Positions 14,286 to 23,804 of a stretch of DNA of 64,000 nucleotides are shown in pieces. Under the pieces are notes generated by a model, which was given only the letters and a program-made list of their open reading frames with translations, searched no databases and was not told the origin of the DNA. Both the position numbers and the translations under genes were made by a program. Source of the stretch: Caulobacter sp. (GTDB lineage: Bacteria > Pseudomonadota > Alphaproteobacteria > Caulobacterales > Caulobacteraceae); the NCBI RefSeq assembly GCF_017744445.1, contig NZ_JAGIBH010000009.1, positions 124,001 to 188,000 on the forward strand, given 5' to 3'. Each line of letters starts with the position of its first letter. Within the stretch, counting starts at the first letter, position 1.

Positions 14286-15881
14286 TCAAGCCTCCAGGGC
14301 GCGCTTGTGCAGACGGGTGATGGCGTCGATGGACGACAGCAGCGCGCCCTCCATCCAGCAGCCGACATACGAGGCGTGCTCGCCGGCCAGGACGATCCGG
14401 CGGTCCATGGCCACCAGGGTCTGGTAGTGCTCCTTGCGGGTCTCCTCGTTCCAGCGGGCGCAGCAGCCCAGGGTCCAGGGCACGCGGCTCCAGGCCACCG
14501 AGGCCCCGCTGGCGAACTCCTTGCGGTAGCTGCCCGGGTGCAGCACCGAGCCCTGCTGCAGGGCGACCTCGATCCGCTGCTCGGGCGTCATGCCGGCCAG
14601 GCGGAAGGCCCCCAGGTCGCGGGCGAAGGCGCCCAGCAGCACCGCCGGCCCGTTCCCGAACATGTTGTTGTTCGGATACGAGATCAGGCCGATCTCCTGG
14701 TCGGTGAAGCTGTGGCCGCCATAGATGAAGTCGTCCTCCTCCCAGAAGCGGCGCTTCATCTCCAGGCCGATCTTGACCTGGCCGGAGTACGGCACGGCCT
14801 TGATGGCGGCCATCATCTCGTCGGTCACGGCCAGGTCCATCTGGCCCAGGATGCCTAGCGGGATGGTGCAGACGCAGTAGTCGGCCTTGGCGTCGGCGGC
14901 CTTGCCGGTGACGGTGTCGGTCCAGCTGACCACCACGCCCTTGTCGTCCTGGGCGATCTTGCTGACCTTGGCGTTGTAGGTGATCAGCCCGTCCACCTGC
15001 TTGGCGAACGCCTTGCCGATCATGTCCATGCCGCCCACCGGCTGGAACATGGTGGTCTGCATCTCGCTGCCCATGAAGAAGGCCATCGAGGTCCAGACCT
15101 GCGGGTCCAGCACGTCGTGCAGGCTGTAGAGGTCCTTGGACGGGATCGGCGCGCCGTCGACGCCGCCGCCGCCCGGCCGCTCGAAGCCGCGGTGCGACGA
15201 GGCCCTTAAGGAGGCCGAGTACTTGTAGTCCTTGTCCAGCATGCCCCAGCCCTTCAGGGCCTCCAGCAGCCGGTCGCGGTCTTCCTGGGTGACGGTGTCG
15301 TCGAGGGCCTTGGCGTTGACCGACTTGGCCAGGAGCTCAGCGATATTGCCCTCGAAGTCGGCGGCGGCGGCGTTGAAGCGCACCGGCTTGCCCCCGAAGG
15401 CCTGGGACGAGTGCACCCAGCCCGAATGGTTGAACTGGATGAACGGCTCCAGGGCCACGCCAAACTGCTTGCAGTAGTGCAGCAGGGTGCGGTGGTGGTG
15501 CGGGATCCGCCAGGGGCCGGGGTTGAGGTAGTTGCCCTGGGCGAAGCCGACCTTCTGGGTCGCGCCGCCCAGTTCCGTATAGGTATCGCCGCCCCGCAGG
15601 GACCAGTTGCGGCCGCCGGCCCGGTTCTGGAACTCCAGCACCTGGACCTCATAGCCGGCCTTGCGCAGCTCGAACGCCGCCAGCATGCCCGCCAGCCCCG
15701 CGCCCAGCACGATCACCTTGGCCCCCGAGCGCGCGCCTTGCAGGTTCGGCGGCCCGTGGAACTGGGTCTCGGCCGCGTGGCCCAGCGTGGTCATCGCCTG
15801 ATAGAGGGCCGCCGTGCCGCCGACCTTGGCGATGGCGGAAAGCAGCTGACGCCGGGTCGGCGCCCCTGAACGCGAATCCAT
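14286..15881 (-). CDS. Exported FAD-dependent amine oxidase/dehydrogenase
   Basis: 531 residues starting MDSRSGAPTRRQLLSAIAKV, a twin-arginine export signal, so it is folded with FAD and sent to the periplasm. FAD-binding motif VIVLGAGLAGMLAAFELRKAG, then LEFQNRAGGR; the C-terminal monoamine-oxidase signature is IVLAGEHASYVGCWMEGALLSSIDAI. It probably oxidises a primary or secondary amine; substrate unknown. The adjacent cytochrome c gene suggests electrons go to the respiratory chain rather than to oxygen, as known for the NicA2/CycN nicotine system. Start chosen at the ATG just before the Tat motif. Confidence 0.9.
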   Translation of the reverse strand: MDSRSGAPTRRQLLSAIAKVGGTAALYQAMTTLGHAAETQFHGPPNLQGARSGAKVIVLGAGLAGMLAAFELRKAGYEVQVLEFQNRAGGRNWSLRGGDTYTELGGATQKVGFAQGNYLNPGPWRIPHHHRTLLHYCKQFGVALEPFIQFNHSGWVHSSQAFGGKPVRFNAAAADFEGNIAELLAKSVNAKALDDTVTQEDRDRLLEALKGWGMLDKDYKYSASLRASSHRGFERPGGGGVDGAPIPSKDLYSLHDVLDPQVWTSMAFFMGSEMQTTMFQPVGGMDMIGKAFAKQVDGLITYNAKVSKIAQDDKGVVVSWTDTVTGKAADAKADYCVCTIPLGILGQMDLAVTDEMMAAIKAVPYSGQVKIGLEMKRRFWEEDDFIYGGHSFTDQEIGLISYPNNNMFGNGPAVLLGAFARDLGAFRLAGMTPEQRIEVALQQGSVLHPGSYRKEFASGASVAWSRVPWTLGCCARWNEETRKEHYQTLVAMDRRIVLAGEHASYVGCWMEGALLSSIDAITRLHKRALEA

Positions 15882-16060
15882 CTTGAAAGCCCATCCCCTA
15901 CTGAACCGCCGACTCCGACGGTGCGGAGCTAGGGGGTCATGGCGTGGGGCGATGGGGCGAGAGGCGGAGGTGGTTAAAAGGGCAGGGTCGGGGTGAGGCC
16001 CCGATTTATCGGCGCCCTGACAGTCCAGGTGCGCGCGAACTGTGCAGGCCCACAATTGAA

Positions 16061-16243
16061 CCCTCTCTCTTAGAGAGAGGGAGGGGCCCGCCGCGAAGCG
16101 GTGGGAGGGTGAGTGGCTTCACCCTCAACCGGCGTGCCGGCACATCGCTCGCAACAACGCCAAGATCGTCCAGGGGCTTCGCCTACCCACTCACCCTCCC
16201 ACGCCTTCGGCGCGGGCCCCTCCCTCTCTCCATGAGAGAGGGT
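16061..16243. repeat. Family H long palindromic repeat
   Basis: About 183 bp with near-complementary ends: ACCCTCTCTCTTAGAGAGAGG on the left and CCTCCCTCTCTCCATGAGAG on the right; inner arms GGGTGAGTGG/CCACTCACCC-like and CGCCGCGAAGCGG hairpins. It fills most of the 364-base gap between the sensor kinase and the amine oxidase. Only copy in the window. Confidence 0.8.
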
Positions 16244-16245
16244 TT

Positions 16246-17919
16246 TCAGCGCACCACCCGAAGCGCCGGCCGGTCCACGCTGGCCAGGGTCAGCGGCACG
16301 GTGAAGTGGAAACTCGACCCCAGGCCCAGCGAGCTGTGCATGCCGATCGTGCCGCCCATCAGTTCGACCAGCTCGCGGCAGATCGACAGGCCCAGGCCCG
16401 CCCCGTCGTGGGCGCGGGTGATCGAGCTGTCGACCTGGGAGAAGGTCTTGAAGAGCTCGGCCTGGTGCTCGGTCGCTACGCCCATGCCGGTGTCCTCGAC
16501 CTCGAAGCGCAGGCCGCCCTTGGTCGCCGGACGCACACGGACGGTGACCCCGCCCTCGCCCGTGAACTTGACGGCGTTGGCGACCAGGTTGCCCAGCACC
16601 TGGCGCAGGCGCATCGGATCGCCCGTCCAGCGACCGCGCAGGTCCGGGGCGATGTCGACGGTCAGGGTCAGGCCCTTGGCGGCCGCCGCGCCCGAGAAGG
16701 CCGCGCAGGAGGCTTCGACCAGGCCGGCCAGGTCGAAGATCTCGGCCCGCAGGCGCACGGCGCGGCTCTCCAGGCGCGCAATGTCAAGGATGTCGTTCAG
16801 CAAGGCCAGCAGCGACTGGCCCGACTCCTCCAGGATCCGCAGGCGCTTGGCCTGGGGCTCGGACAGGGTGTCGGCCGACATCACCTGGGCCATGCCCAGC
16901 ACGCCGTTCAGCGGGGTGCGGACCTCGTGGCTCATATTGGCCAGGAAACGGGTCTTGGCCTCGTTGGCGGCCTCGGCCTGCTCCTTGGCGGCGATCAGGT
17001 CCAGGCGGCCGGTCTCCAGCTTGCGCAGGGCCTCGGCCACGCGGCGCAGCAGCACGACGCCCGCCGCGCCCAGGACGAGGAAGCCCGCGACGACCCAGGG
17101 GGCGATGCTCTTGAGCAGGGTCAGGCCCGGGTTCTCGGCGTCCCAGGCCAAGGCGCCCAGCGGCCGGCCGCGAATGTCGGTCAGGTTGACGTGCGGCTCG
17201 CGGGCCTCGCGGTCGGTCACCAGCACCAGGTCGTGCAAGCCCAGGTCGGCGGCCAGGCGGGTCACGAAGACCGGCCCCATCCGGCGGGCGGTGACGACAA
17301 TGGCGGGCGGGCCTTCGTAAGCGGCCGCGCCCTGGGCGCTCTCGGGCGTGACGGCGGCGAAGGCGACCAGATAGACCGATCCGTCGACGGCCATCAGGCC
17401 CGTGCGGGTCACCTCGCCGGCCGTGCTGAGCTTGCCGGCCTGGCGGGCCAGGCGGGCCTCGGCCGACAGCTCGGCGGCGATCGACACGGTCTCCTCGGGG
17501 AAGTCGCCCAGGTCCTGGGTCTTGACCCGCTTGCCGCCGCGCGAGGCGTAGCCGACCTGGCCCGAACGCAGGACGAAGGTCAGGTCGTGGTCGAACTGGT
17601 CGTGATAATAGGTGGCGAAATTGGCGTCGGCCCAGACCGGATCCATTGTCCAGCCCATGGCCGTGTAGGCCGCGTCCCAGACGGTGGCCGAGGTCAGCTC
17701 GCGCTCCATCCGCTCCAGGCCGCGGGCGATGGTGCGCTGAGTGATGGCGACCTCGTCGACCGACTCCATGCGGTCCAGCTGGCGCGCGGCCATGGCCATC
17801 AGGGCCAGGGCGCCCAGGATCGAGACGATGACCAGCACGGCGGCCGCGCCGACGATCCCGACGATCAGTCGCGTCTGCCGCTCGCCGGCAGCCTGTGTTT
17901 TGGATGCGGTCCCCACCAT
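16246..17919 (-). CDS. Membrane sensor histidine kinase with CHASE4-like domain
   Basis: 557 residues. Helix one at about 20-45, a periplasmic CHASE4-like domain (RGLERMERELTSATVWDAAYTAMGW) to about 265, helix two at about 268-290, HisKA with the H-box FLANMSHEVRTPLNG, then HATPase with N-box LVANAVKFTG, G1 DTGMGV and G2 GAGLGLSIC. No receiver domain follows and no response regulator is adjacent, so it is an orphan of the hybrid-type kinase class. It starts 58 bases after the rutR stop and may be on the same transcript. Its 3' end abuts the family H repeat. Confidence 0.9.
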   Translation of the reverse strand: MVGTASKTQAAGERQTRLIVGIVGAAAVLVIVSILGALALMAMAARQLDRMESVDEVAITQRTIARGLERMERELTSATVWDAAYTAMGWTMDPVWADANFATYYHDQFDHDLTFVLRSGQVGYASRGGKRVKTQDLGDFPEETVSIAAELSAEARLARQAGKLSTAGEVTRTGLMAVDGSVYLVAFAAVTPESAQGAAAYEGPPAIVVTARRMGPVFVTRLAADLGLHDLVLVTDREAREPHVNLTDIRGRPLGALAWDAENPGLTLLKSIAPWVVAGFLVLGAAGVVLLRRVAEALRKLETGRLDLIAAKEQAEAANEAKTRFLANMSHEVRTPLNGVLGMAQVMSADTLSEPQAKRLRILEESGQSLLALLNDILDIARLESRAVRLRAEIFDLAGLVEASCAAFSGAAAAKGLTLTVDIAPDLRGRWTGDPMRLRQVLGNLVANAVKFTGEGGVTVRVRPATKGGLRFEVEDTGMGVATEHQAELFKTFSQVDSSITRAHDGAGLGLSICRELVELMGGTIGMHSSLGLGSSFHFTVPLTLASVDRPALRVVR

Positions 17920-17977
17920 GCGGCCACCTTGGCCGCGCTCGCCCGCGAGGGGAACGTGACGCGTGGCCGCAGCGCGC

Positions 17978-18721
17978 CTAGCGGGGTCGGACGCCGTCCA
18001 GCACCAGGGCGGTCAGGGCGCTCTGGGTCTCGTCCATGAAAGCCTTGTCCGACAAGGACTTACCCGCCAGCGCCCGCACCTGGACGGCGAAATCGGCATA
18101 GTGCTGGGTCAGGGCCCAGATCGAAAAGATTAGATGCGGCGGATCGACCTTGCCCAGCTTGCCAGCGTCGATCCAGGCCTGGACCACCGCGACCTTGGCG
18201 TCGAACACGGCCTTCAGCGGACCTGACAGGACCGGCTTCAGCAGCGGCGCCCCGCGTAGCATCTCCAGGGCGAACAGGCGCGAGACCTCGGGATGGTCGC
18301 GGCTCATGGCCAGCTTGGCGCCGATCAGGGCGGCGATGGCGTCGGCGGGGTCGTCGCCGTCGGTGAAGCGGCTCAAGGGGGCCAGCCACAGCGACAGCCC
18401 CTGCTCCAGCACCGCCACGTACAGGGCCTCCTTGGAGGGGTGGTAGTAGAGCAGATTGGCCTTCGAGATCCCGGCCGCCTGGGCGATGGCCTCCAGGCTG
18501 GCGCCGTCCAGGCCCTGGCGAGCGAAGACGGCCAGGGCCGCCTTCAGGATCGCGGCCTTGCGGGCCTCGCTGGCTTGCGCGCGCCGCCCTTTCGGAAAGT
18601 TATCCACAGGCCCGCCGTCGCCCACGGTTTGGGCGGCCTTGACCAGCTTGCGGGCGCCGGAAGCCGGTTTCGCGGCGGTCTTGCGCGGAGCCTTGACGGT
18701 CTTGGTCGCCGGGTCGGTCAT
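17978..18721 (-). CDS. rutR: Pyrimidine utilisation regulator RutR (TetR family)
   Basis: 247 residues. A basic, low-complexity N-terminal extension of about 45 residues ([19 protein letters not shown]) precedes the TetR helix-turn-helix [41 protein letters not shown]. The C-terminal part ([27 protein letters not shown]) is RutR-like. Divergent from rutB, with RutR-type operators in between, which supports the name. In E. coli RutR is released by uracil or thymine. Start at the ATG at 18721; earlier ATGs would overlap the operator. Confidence 0.88.
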   Translation of the reverse strand: MTDPATKTVKAPRKTAAKPASGARKLVKAAQTVGDGGPVDNFPKGRRAQASEARKAAILKAALAVFARQGLDGASLEAIAQAAGISKANLLYYHPSKEALYVAVLEQGLSLWLAPLSRFTDGDDPADAIAALIGAKLAMSRDHPEVSRLFALEMLRGAPLLKPVLSGPLKAVFDAKVAVVQAWIDAGKLGKVDPPHLIFSIWALTQHYADFAVQVRALAGKSLSDKAFMDETQSALTALVLDGVRPR

Positions 18722-18734
18722 GCGATCTCGAACT

Positions 18735-18750
18735 TGGACCATTTGGTCAA
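18735..18750. promoter_or_regulatory. RutR operator 1
   Basis: TGGACCATTTGGTCAA differs at one position from the E. coli RutR consensus TTGACCANNTGGTCAA. It lies 14 bases upstream of the rutR start and 82 before rutB, suiting control of both. Confidence 0.8.
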
Positions 18751-18753
18751 ACA

Positions 18754-18769
18754 TGGACCGAATGGTTCG
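18754..18769. promoter_or_regulatory. RutR operator 2 (weaker)
   Basis: TGGACCGAATGGTTCG repeats the half-site spacing of operator 1 with several mismatches in the right arm, 19 bases further towards rutB (about two helical turns), so two RutR dimers could bind the same face. Confidence 0.5.
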
Positions 18770-18831
18770 GATTGCAACGTTCGGCGAGATGGTATTCCAT
18801 ACCCGCCGAGAACCACAAGGAGCCCAAGTCG

Positions 18832-19551
18832 ATGAGCTCTCCGATCACCCCGCTCAGCCCCGGCGCCGTCATGCTGCCCGCGCGGCCCGAGCCCATTCCC
18901 GTGGATCCCAAGACCACGGCGGTGATCGTCATCGACATGCAGAACGCCTACGCCTCGCCGGGCGGCTACCTGGACCTGGCAGGCTTCGACATCTCGGGCG
19001 CGGCGGCGGTGATCCAGCAGATCAAGGGCGTGCTCGAGGTGGCCCGCTCGGCCGGCATGCAGGTGGTTTATTTCCAGAACGGCTGGGACGAACAGTACGT
19101 GGAGGCCGGCGGTCCCGGCTCGCCCAACTGGTGGAAGTCCAACGCCCTCAAGACCATGCGCGCCAAGCCCGAGCTGCACGGCAAGCTGCTGGCGCGCGGC
19201 CAGTGGGACTATGAGCTTGTCGACGAGCTGAAGCCGCAAGCCGGCGACATCCAGCTGCACAAGACGCGCTACAGCGGCTTCTTCAACAGCCAGCTGGACA
19301 GCGTGCTGCGGGCGCGCGGCATCCGGCACCTGGTGTTCGTCGGCATCGCCACCAATGTCTGCGTGGAGTCGACCCTGCGCGACGGCTTCATGCTCGAATA
19401 TTTCGGCACAGTGCTGGAGGACGCCACCCACCAGGCAGGCCCGGAGTTCGTCCAGAAGGCGGCCCTGTTCAACATCGAGACGTTCTTTGGGTGGGTGTCG
19501 ACGACGGCGGACTTCAAGGGGGCGTTCGGGCAGCTGGCGCCCTCCCCCTGA
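18832..19551 (+). CDS. rutB: Ureidoacrylate amidohydrolase RutB
   Basis: 239 residues, isochorismatase-like fold. Catalytic triad of the family is visible: Asp in [15 protein letters not shown], Lys in [11 protein letters not shown] and Cys in [18 protein letters not shown]. It hydrolyses the ring-opened product of RutA to 3-aminoacrylate, carbamate and ammonia. ATG at 18832, after CACAAGGAGCCC. First gene of the rut transcript here, unlike the E. coli order where rutA is first. Followed by a family C repeat before rutC. Confidence 0.92.
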   Translation: MSSPITPLSPGAVMLPARPEPIPVDPKTTAVIVIDMQNAYASPGGYLDLAGFDISGAAAVIQQIKGVLEVARSAGMQVVYFQNGWDEQYVEAGGPGSPNWWKSNALKTMRAKPELHGKLLARGQWDYELVDELKPQAGDIQLHKTRYSGFFNSQLDSVLRARGIRHLVFVGIATNVCVESTLRDGFMLEYFGTVLEDATHQAGPEFVQKAALFNIETFFGWVSTTADFKGAFGQLAPSP

Positions 19552-19565
19552 CCCGTTTTCCCTAA

Positions 19566-19696
19566 CCCGTCTCCCCGGCGAAAGCCGGGGCCCAGATCGA
19601 ACCCACAAGCCTTTGAGCAACTGACAGACCGAAGAGCGCGATCACCCCAAACGCCCCGGATGAATCTGGGCCCCGGCTTTCGCCGGGGAAACGGGG
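19566..19696. repeat. Family C palindromic repeat (rutB-rutC gap)
   Basis: CCCGTCTCCCCGGCGAAAGC and GCTTTCGCCGGGGAAACGGG at the two ends, complementary to each other. Other copies: 21069-21197, 23005-23135, 31001-31105, 46396-46502, 61130-61256. Confidence 0.9.
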
Positions 19697-19724
19697 TTTT
19701 GGTGAGGATGAGAAGGAAACCAGG

Positions 19725-20114
<390 letters not shown>

Positions 20115-20132
20115 TGACTTCCCCGTCCCCCG

Positions 20133-20236
20133 ATCATCCCCGCGAAAGCGGGGACCCAAGCGGCCTTTCGGGGCGTGGCGCGGCCGAGCTGAAATCCGCT
20201 CACTCAGCTTGGGTCCCCGCTTTCGCGGGGATGGTC
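20133..20236. repeat. Family B palindromic repeat (rutC-rutD gap)
   Basis: GATCATCCCCGCGAAAGCGG at the left, CCCCGCTTTCGCGGGGATGG at the right. Second copy of the element at 12714-12817. Confidence 0.88.
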
Positions 20237-20253
20237 GGATTGGGGGTGGGGTT

Positions 20254-21054
20254 GTGAGTTCCGGCGTCGTCGACGGCCTGTTCTACGAACTGCATGGCGG
20301 CCCCGTGGCCGGCCGCGAGGTCGTGCTGCTGTCGTCGGGCCTGGGCGGTTCCGGCGCGTTCTGGGGGCCGCAGATGGCGGCGCTGCTGGAGCGCTGGCCG
20401 GTGGTCACCTACGACCACCGGGGCACGGGGCGCAGCACCCGCGAACTGCCGCCCCACTACACCGTCGCCCACATGGCAGACGACATGGTCAAGGTCATGG
20501 ACGCCCTGGGCCTCGCGAAAGCGCATGTCGTCGGCCACGCGGCCGGCGGCAATGCCGGCCTGCAACTGGCCCTCGACCATCCCGACCGCCTGGCCAAGCT
20601 GGTGGTGGTCAACGGCTGGAGCCGGCCCGACCCGCACATCCGCCGCTGCTTCGACACCCGCATCCACCTGCTGAACGACACCGGGCCGGAAGCGTACGTC
20701 CACGCCCAGCCGATCTTCCTCTATCCGGCCGACTGGATCTCGCGGAACCACACCCGGCTCCAGGCCGAGGAGGCCCACCACGTGGCCGGCTTCCCGCCGC
20801 GCGAGGTGATGCTGGCCCGGATCAACGCCTTGCTGGCCTTCGACATCGACGCGCGGCTGGAGGAGATCACCCACCGGGTGCTGATCTCGGCGTCCGCCGA
20901 CGACATGCTGGTGCCGCCGCTGTGCTCGCAACGCCTGGCCGGCCGCCTTCCGAACGCGGACTTCCAGCAGGTCGCCTGGGGCGGGCATGGGTTCACGGTG
21001 ACGGATCCGGAGACGTTCAACGAGGGACTGGTGAAGTTCCTGGAGGGGGCGTGA
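20254..21054 (+). CDS. rutD: RutD-like alpha/beta hydrolase
   Basis: 266 residues, GTG start at 20254. Alpha/beta hydrolase core VVLLSSGLGGSGAFWGPQ, VVTYDHRGTGRS, then VVGHAAGGNAGLQLALDHPDRL; the nucleophile elbow reads GHAAG with Ala in place of Ser, as in the E. coli RutD as I recall it. A late Asp (SASADDMLVPP) and His (WGGHGFTVTDPETFN) remain. Proposed to speed aminoacrylate hydrolysis; the missing serine argues against classical esterase chemistry. Position between rutC and rutA supports the name. Confidence 0.85.
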   Translation: MSSGVVDGLFYELHGGPVAGREVVLLSSGLGGSGAFWGPQMAALLERWPVVTYDHRGTGRSTRELPPHYTVAHMADDMVKVMDALGLAKAHVVGHAAGGNAGLQLALDHPDRLAKLVVVNGWSRPDPHIRRCFDTRIHLLNDTGPEAYVHAQPIFLYPADWISRNHTRLQAEEAHHVAGFPPREVMLARINALLAFDIDARLEEITHRVLISASADDMLVPPLCSQRLAGRLPNADFQQVAWGGHGFTVTDPETFNEGLVKFLEGA

Positions 21055-21068
21055 TGCCTCTCCCCTCC

Positions 21069-21197
21069 CCCGTCTCCCCGGCGAAAGCCGGGGCCCAGAT
21101 CGAACCCAGGGCCTCCCGCGAACTGACGGGGCGCATCTCGGATCAACCCAAACCGTCCCGGATGAATCTGGGCCCCGGCCTTCGCCGGGGAAACGGA
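21069..21197. repeat. Family C palindromic repeat (rutD-rutA gap)
   Basis: CCCGTCTCCCCGGCGAAAGC at the left and CCTTCGCCGGGGAAACGGA at the right. Third repeat inside the rut gene series. Confidence 0.9.
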
Positions 21198-21227
21198 CTT
21201 TAGAGATCAGACAAAGGGGCAATTCCC

Positions 21228-22289
<1,062 letters not shown>

Positions 22290-22297
22290 CAACCGGT

Positions 22298-22413
22298 CAC
22301 TTGCCCCCACCTGACCGCTTCGCGGTCGTCCGCCCCCGAAGGGGGCGGAAGGTGCGCCACGATCCTTCTTCCCCCTCCGGGGGAGGAGCGCGAAGCGCGG
22401 AGGGGGCAAGTAA
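22298..22413. repeat. Family G tandem repeat block
   Basis: CACTTGCCCCCACCTGACCG...GGGGGCGG followed by CTTCTTCCCCCTCCGGGGG...GGAGGGGGCAAGT. Lies between convergent rutA and the FKBP gene. Confidence 0.85.
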
Positions 22414-22418
22414 GACCG

Positions 22419-22922
22419 CTAGTCCACCGCCAGCATCCCGATCAGCTGCAGCCGGAACACCAGCGTACTATCCGGCGGGATCTCGCCCATGTCGCGGCCG
22501 CCGTAGCCCAGCTCGGCCGGGATATACAGCGTCCACTCGTCCCCGACCTTCATCAGCGGCAGGGCCTCCAGCCAGCCCGGGATCAGGCCGTCGGCCGGCA
22601 TGATCACCGCCTTGCCGCGCGCGAAGCTCGAGTCAAACACCGTGCCGTCCAGCAGCTTGCCCTCGTAGTGGACCTTGACGATGTCGCCCAGCTTCGGCGA
22701 CGGGCCGGTCTTGGGGCCGCTGGTGGTGATCTTGTATTGCAGGCCCGACGGCAGGGTGACGACGCCCGGCGCCTTGGCGTTCTTCTCCAGGAAGGCCTTG
22801 CCGGCCACGGCATTGGCCGACGGCCCGGCGTTCAGCTGCGGCGGCGCGGTCGGCGTGACCTGGGCGTGAGCCGCGCCGGCGGCGAGGAAGGCCGCAAGGG
22901 CCAGAGGAGCGAGAAGGCGCAT
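22419..22922 (-). CDS. FKBP-type peptidyl-prolyl isomerase, exported
   Basis: 167 residues. Signal peptide MRLLAPLALAAFLAAGAAHA, then a linker with FLEKNAKAPGVVTLPSGLQYKI and one FKBP domain: GDIVKVHYEGKLLDGTVFDSS, GLIPGWLEALPLMKVGDEWTLYIPAELGYG and the C-terminal LVFRLQLIGM. The Mip/FkpA-like class assists folding in the periplasm. Start at the ATG at 22922, where the signal peptide begins. Confidence 0.92.
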   Translation of the reverse strand: MRLLAPLALAAFLAAGAAHAQVTPTAPPQLNAGPSANAVAGKAFLEKNAKAPGVVTLPSGLQYKITTSGPKTGPSPKLGDIVKVHYEGKLLDGTVFDSSFARGKAVIMPADGLIPGWLEALPLMKVGDEWTLYIPAELGYGGRDMGEIPPDSTLVFRLQLIGMLAVD

Positions 22923-23004
22923 CAAGAGTCTTTCGAACGCTGGTGTCAGTCGGCGACACCGTAGCGATCCTTGAGCCGAAGTTCGCGGCGAAAGTTCGCC
23001 CCTC

Positions 23005-23135
23005 CTCCGTCTCCCCGGCGAAAGCCGGGGCCCAGATCGAACCCACAAGCGCTCCCCGCGCTAACGGGCCGTATCTCGGATCATCCCCAGCCGCTCAGGC
23101 TGAACCTGGGCCCCGGCCTTCGCCGGGGAAACGGG
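23005..23135. repeat. Family C palindromic repeat
   Basis: CTCCGTCTCCCCGGCGAAAG at the left, CCTTCGCCGGGGAAACGGG at the right. Between the response regulator gene and the FKBP gene on the same strand. Confidence 0.9.
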
Positions 23136-23159
23136 ATTTTGTTGGTCTTGCCAGCCGCC

Positions 23160-23804
23160 CTAGACCAACCCCCGCTTCGCCGCCTCCAGCGCCGCCTCCG
23201 CCCGCGAACAGATGTTGAGCTTGCGGTAGATCGCCTTCACATAGCCCGCCACGGTCAGCTCGGTGACGCCCATCACCTTGGCCGCCTCGCCCGAGCGCAG
23301 GCCCCGGCCGATCAGCCGCAGCACCTCGGTCTCGCGCGGGGTCAAAGCCGCCTCGGGCTCCGTGACCGCCTGGGGCTTGCGGAAGTAGTCGAGCATCCGC
23401 CGCGCCACGGCCGGCGATAGCGGGGTCTCGCCCGCTTCCAGCCGCCGCAGGTAGCGGACCAGCTCGTCGCGGCCCATGTCCTTGAGCAGGTAGCCGCCCG
23501 CCCCCGCCGCGATGGCGTCGAACAGGTGGTGATCGTCGGCATAGATGGTCACCACCACCGACCGGGTCGCGCCGCCGGAGCGCTCGGCCAGGTCGCGCAG
23601 GAAGTCGACGCCGCGCCCGTCCGGCAGCCCCAAGTCCACCAGCGCCAGATCCGGCGCCCCGGCGTCCAGGAACGACCGCGCCTCGGCCAGGTCTGCCGCC
23701 CCCTTCGCCACCACGCCCGGAAAGGCCTCCGACAACGCCGCCAGCAGGTGCTCGCGGGTCTCGGCCTGATCCTCCAGAACGAGGGCGGTAGACGGCAGGC
23801 TCAT
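23160..23804 (-). CDS. NarL/LuxR-type response regulator
   Basis: 214 residues. Receiver domain with LVLEDQAETREHL, phospho-acceptor Asp in LALVDLGLPDGRGVDFL, SVVVTIYADDHHLFDAIAAGAGGYLLKD, then a LuxR helix-turn-helix LTPRETEVLRLIGRGLRSGEAAKVMGVTELTVAGYVKAIYRKL. The ATG overlaps the kinase stop (ATGA), so the pair is co-translated. Targets cannot be told from the sequence. Confidence 0.92.
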   Translation of the reverse strand: MSLPSTALVLEDQAETREHLLAALSEAFPGVVAKGAADLAEARSFLDAGAPDLALVDLGLPDGRGVDFLRDLAERSGGATRSVVVTIYADDHHLFDAIAAGAGGYLLKDMGRDELVRYLRRLEAGETPLSPAVARRMLDYFRKPQAVTEPEAALTPRETEVLRLIGRGLRSGEAAKVMGVTELTVAGYVKAIYRKLNICSRAEAALEAAKRGLV

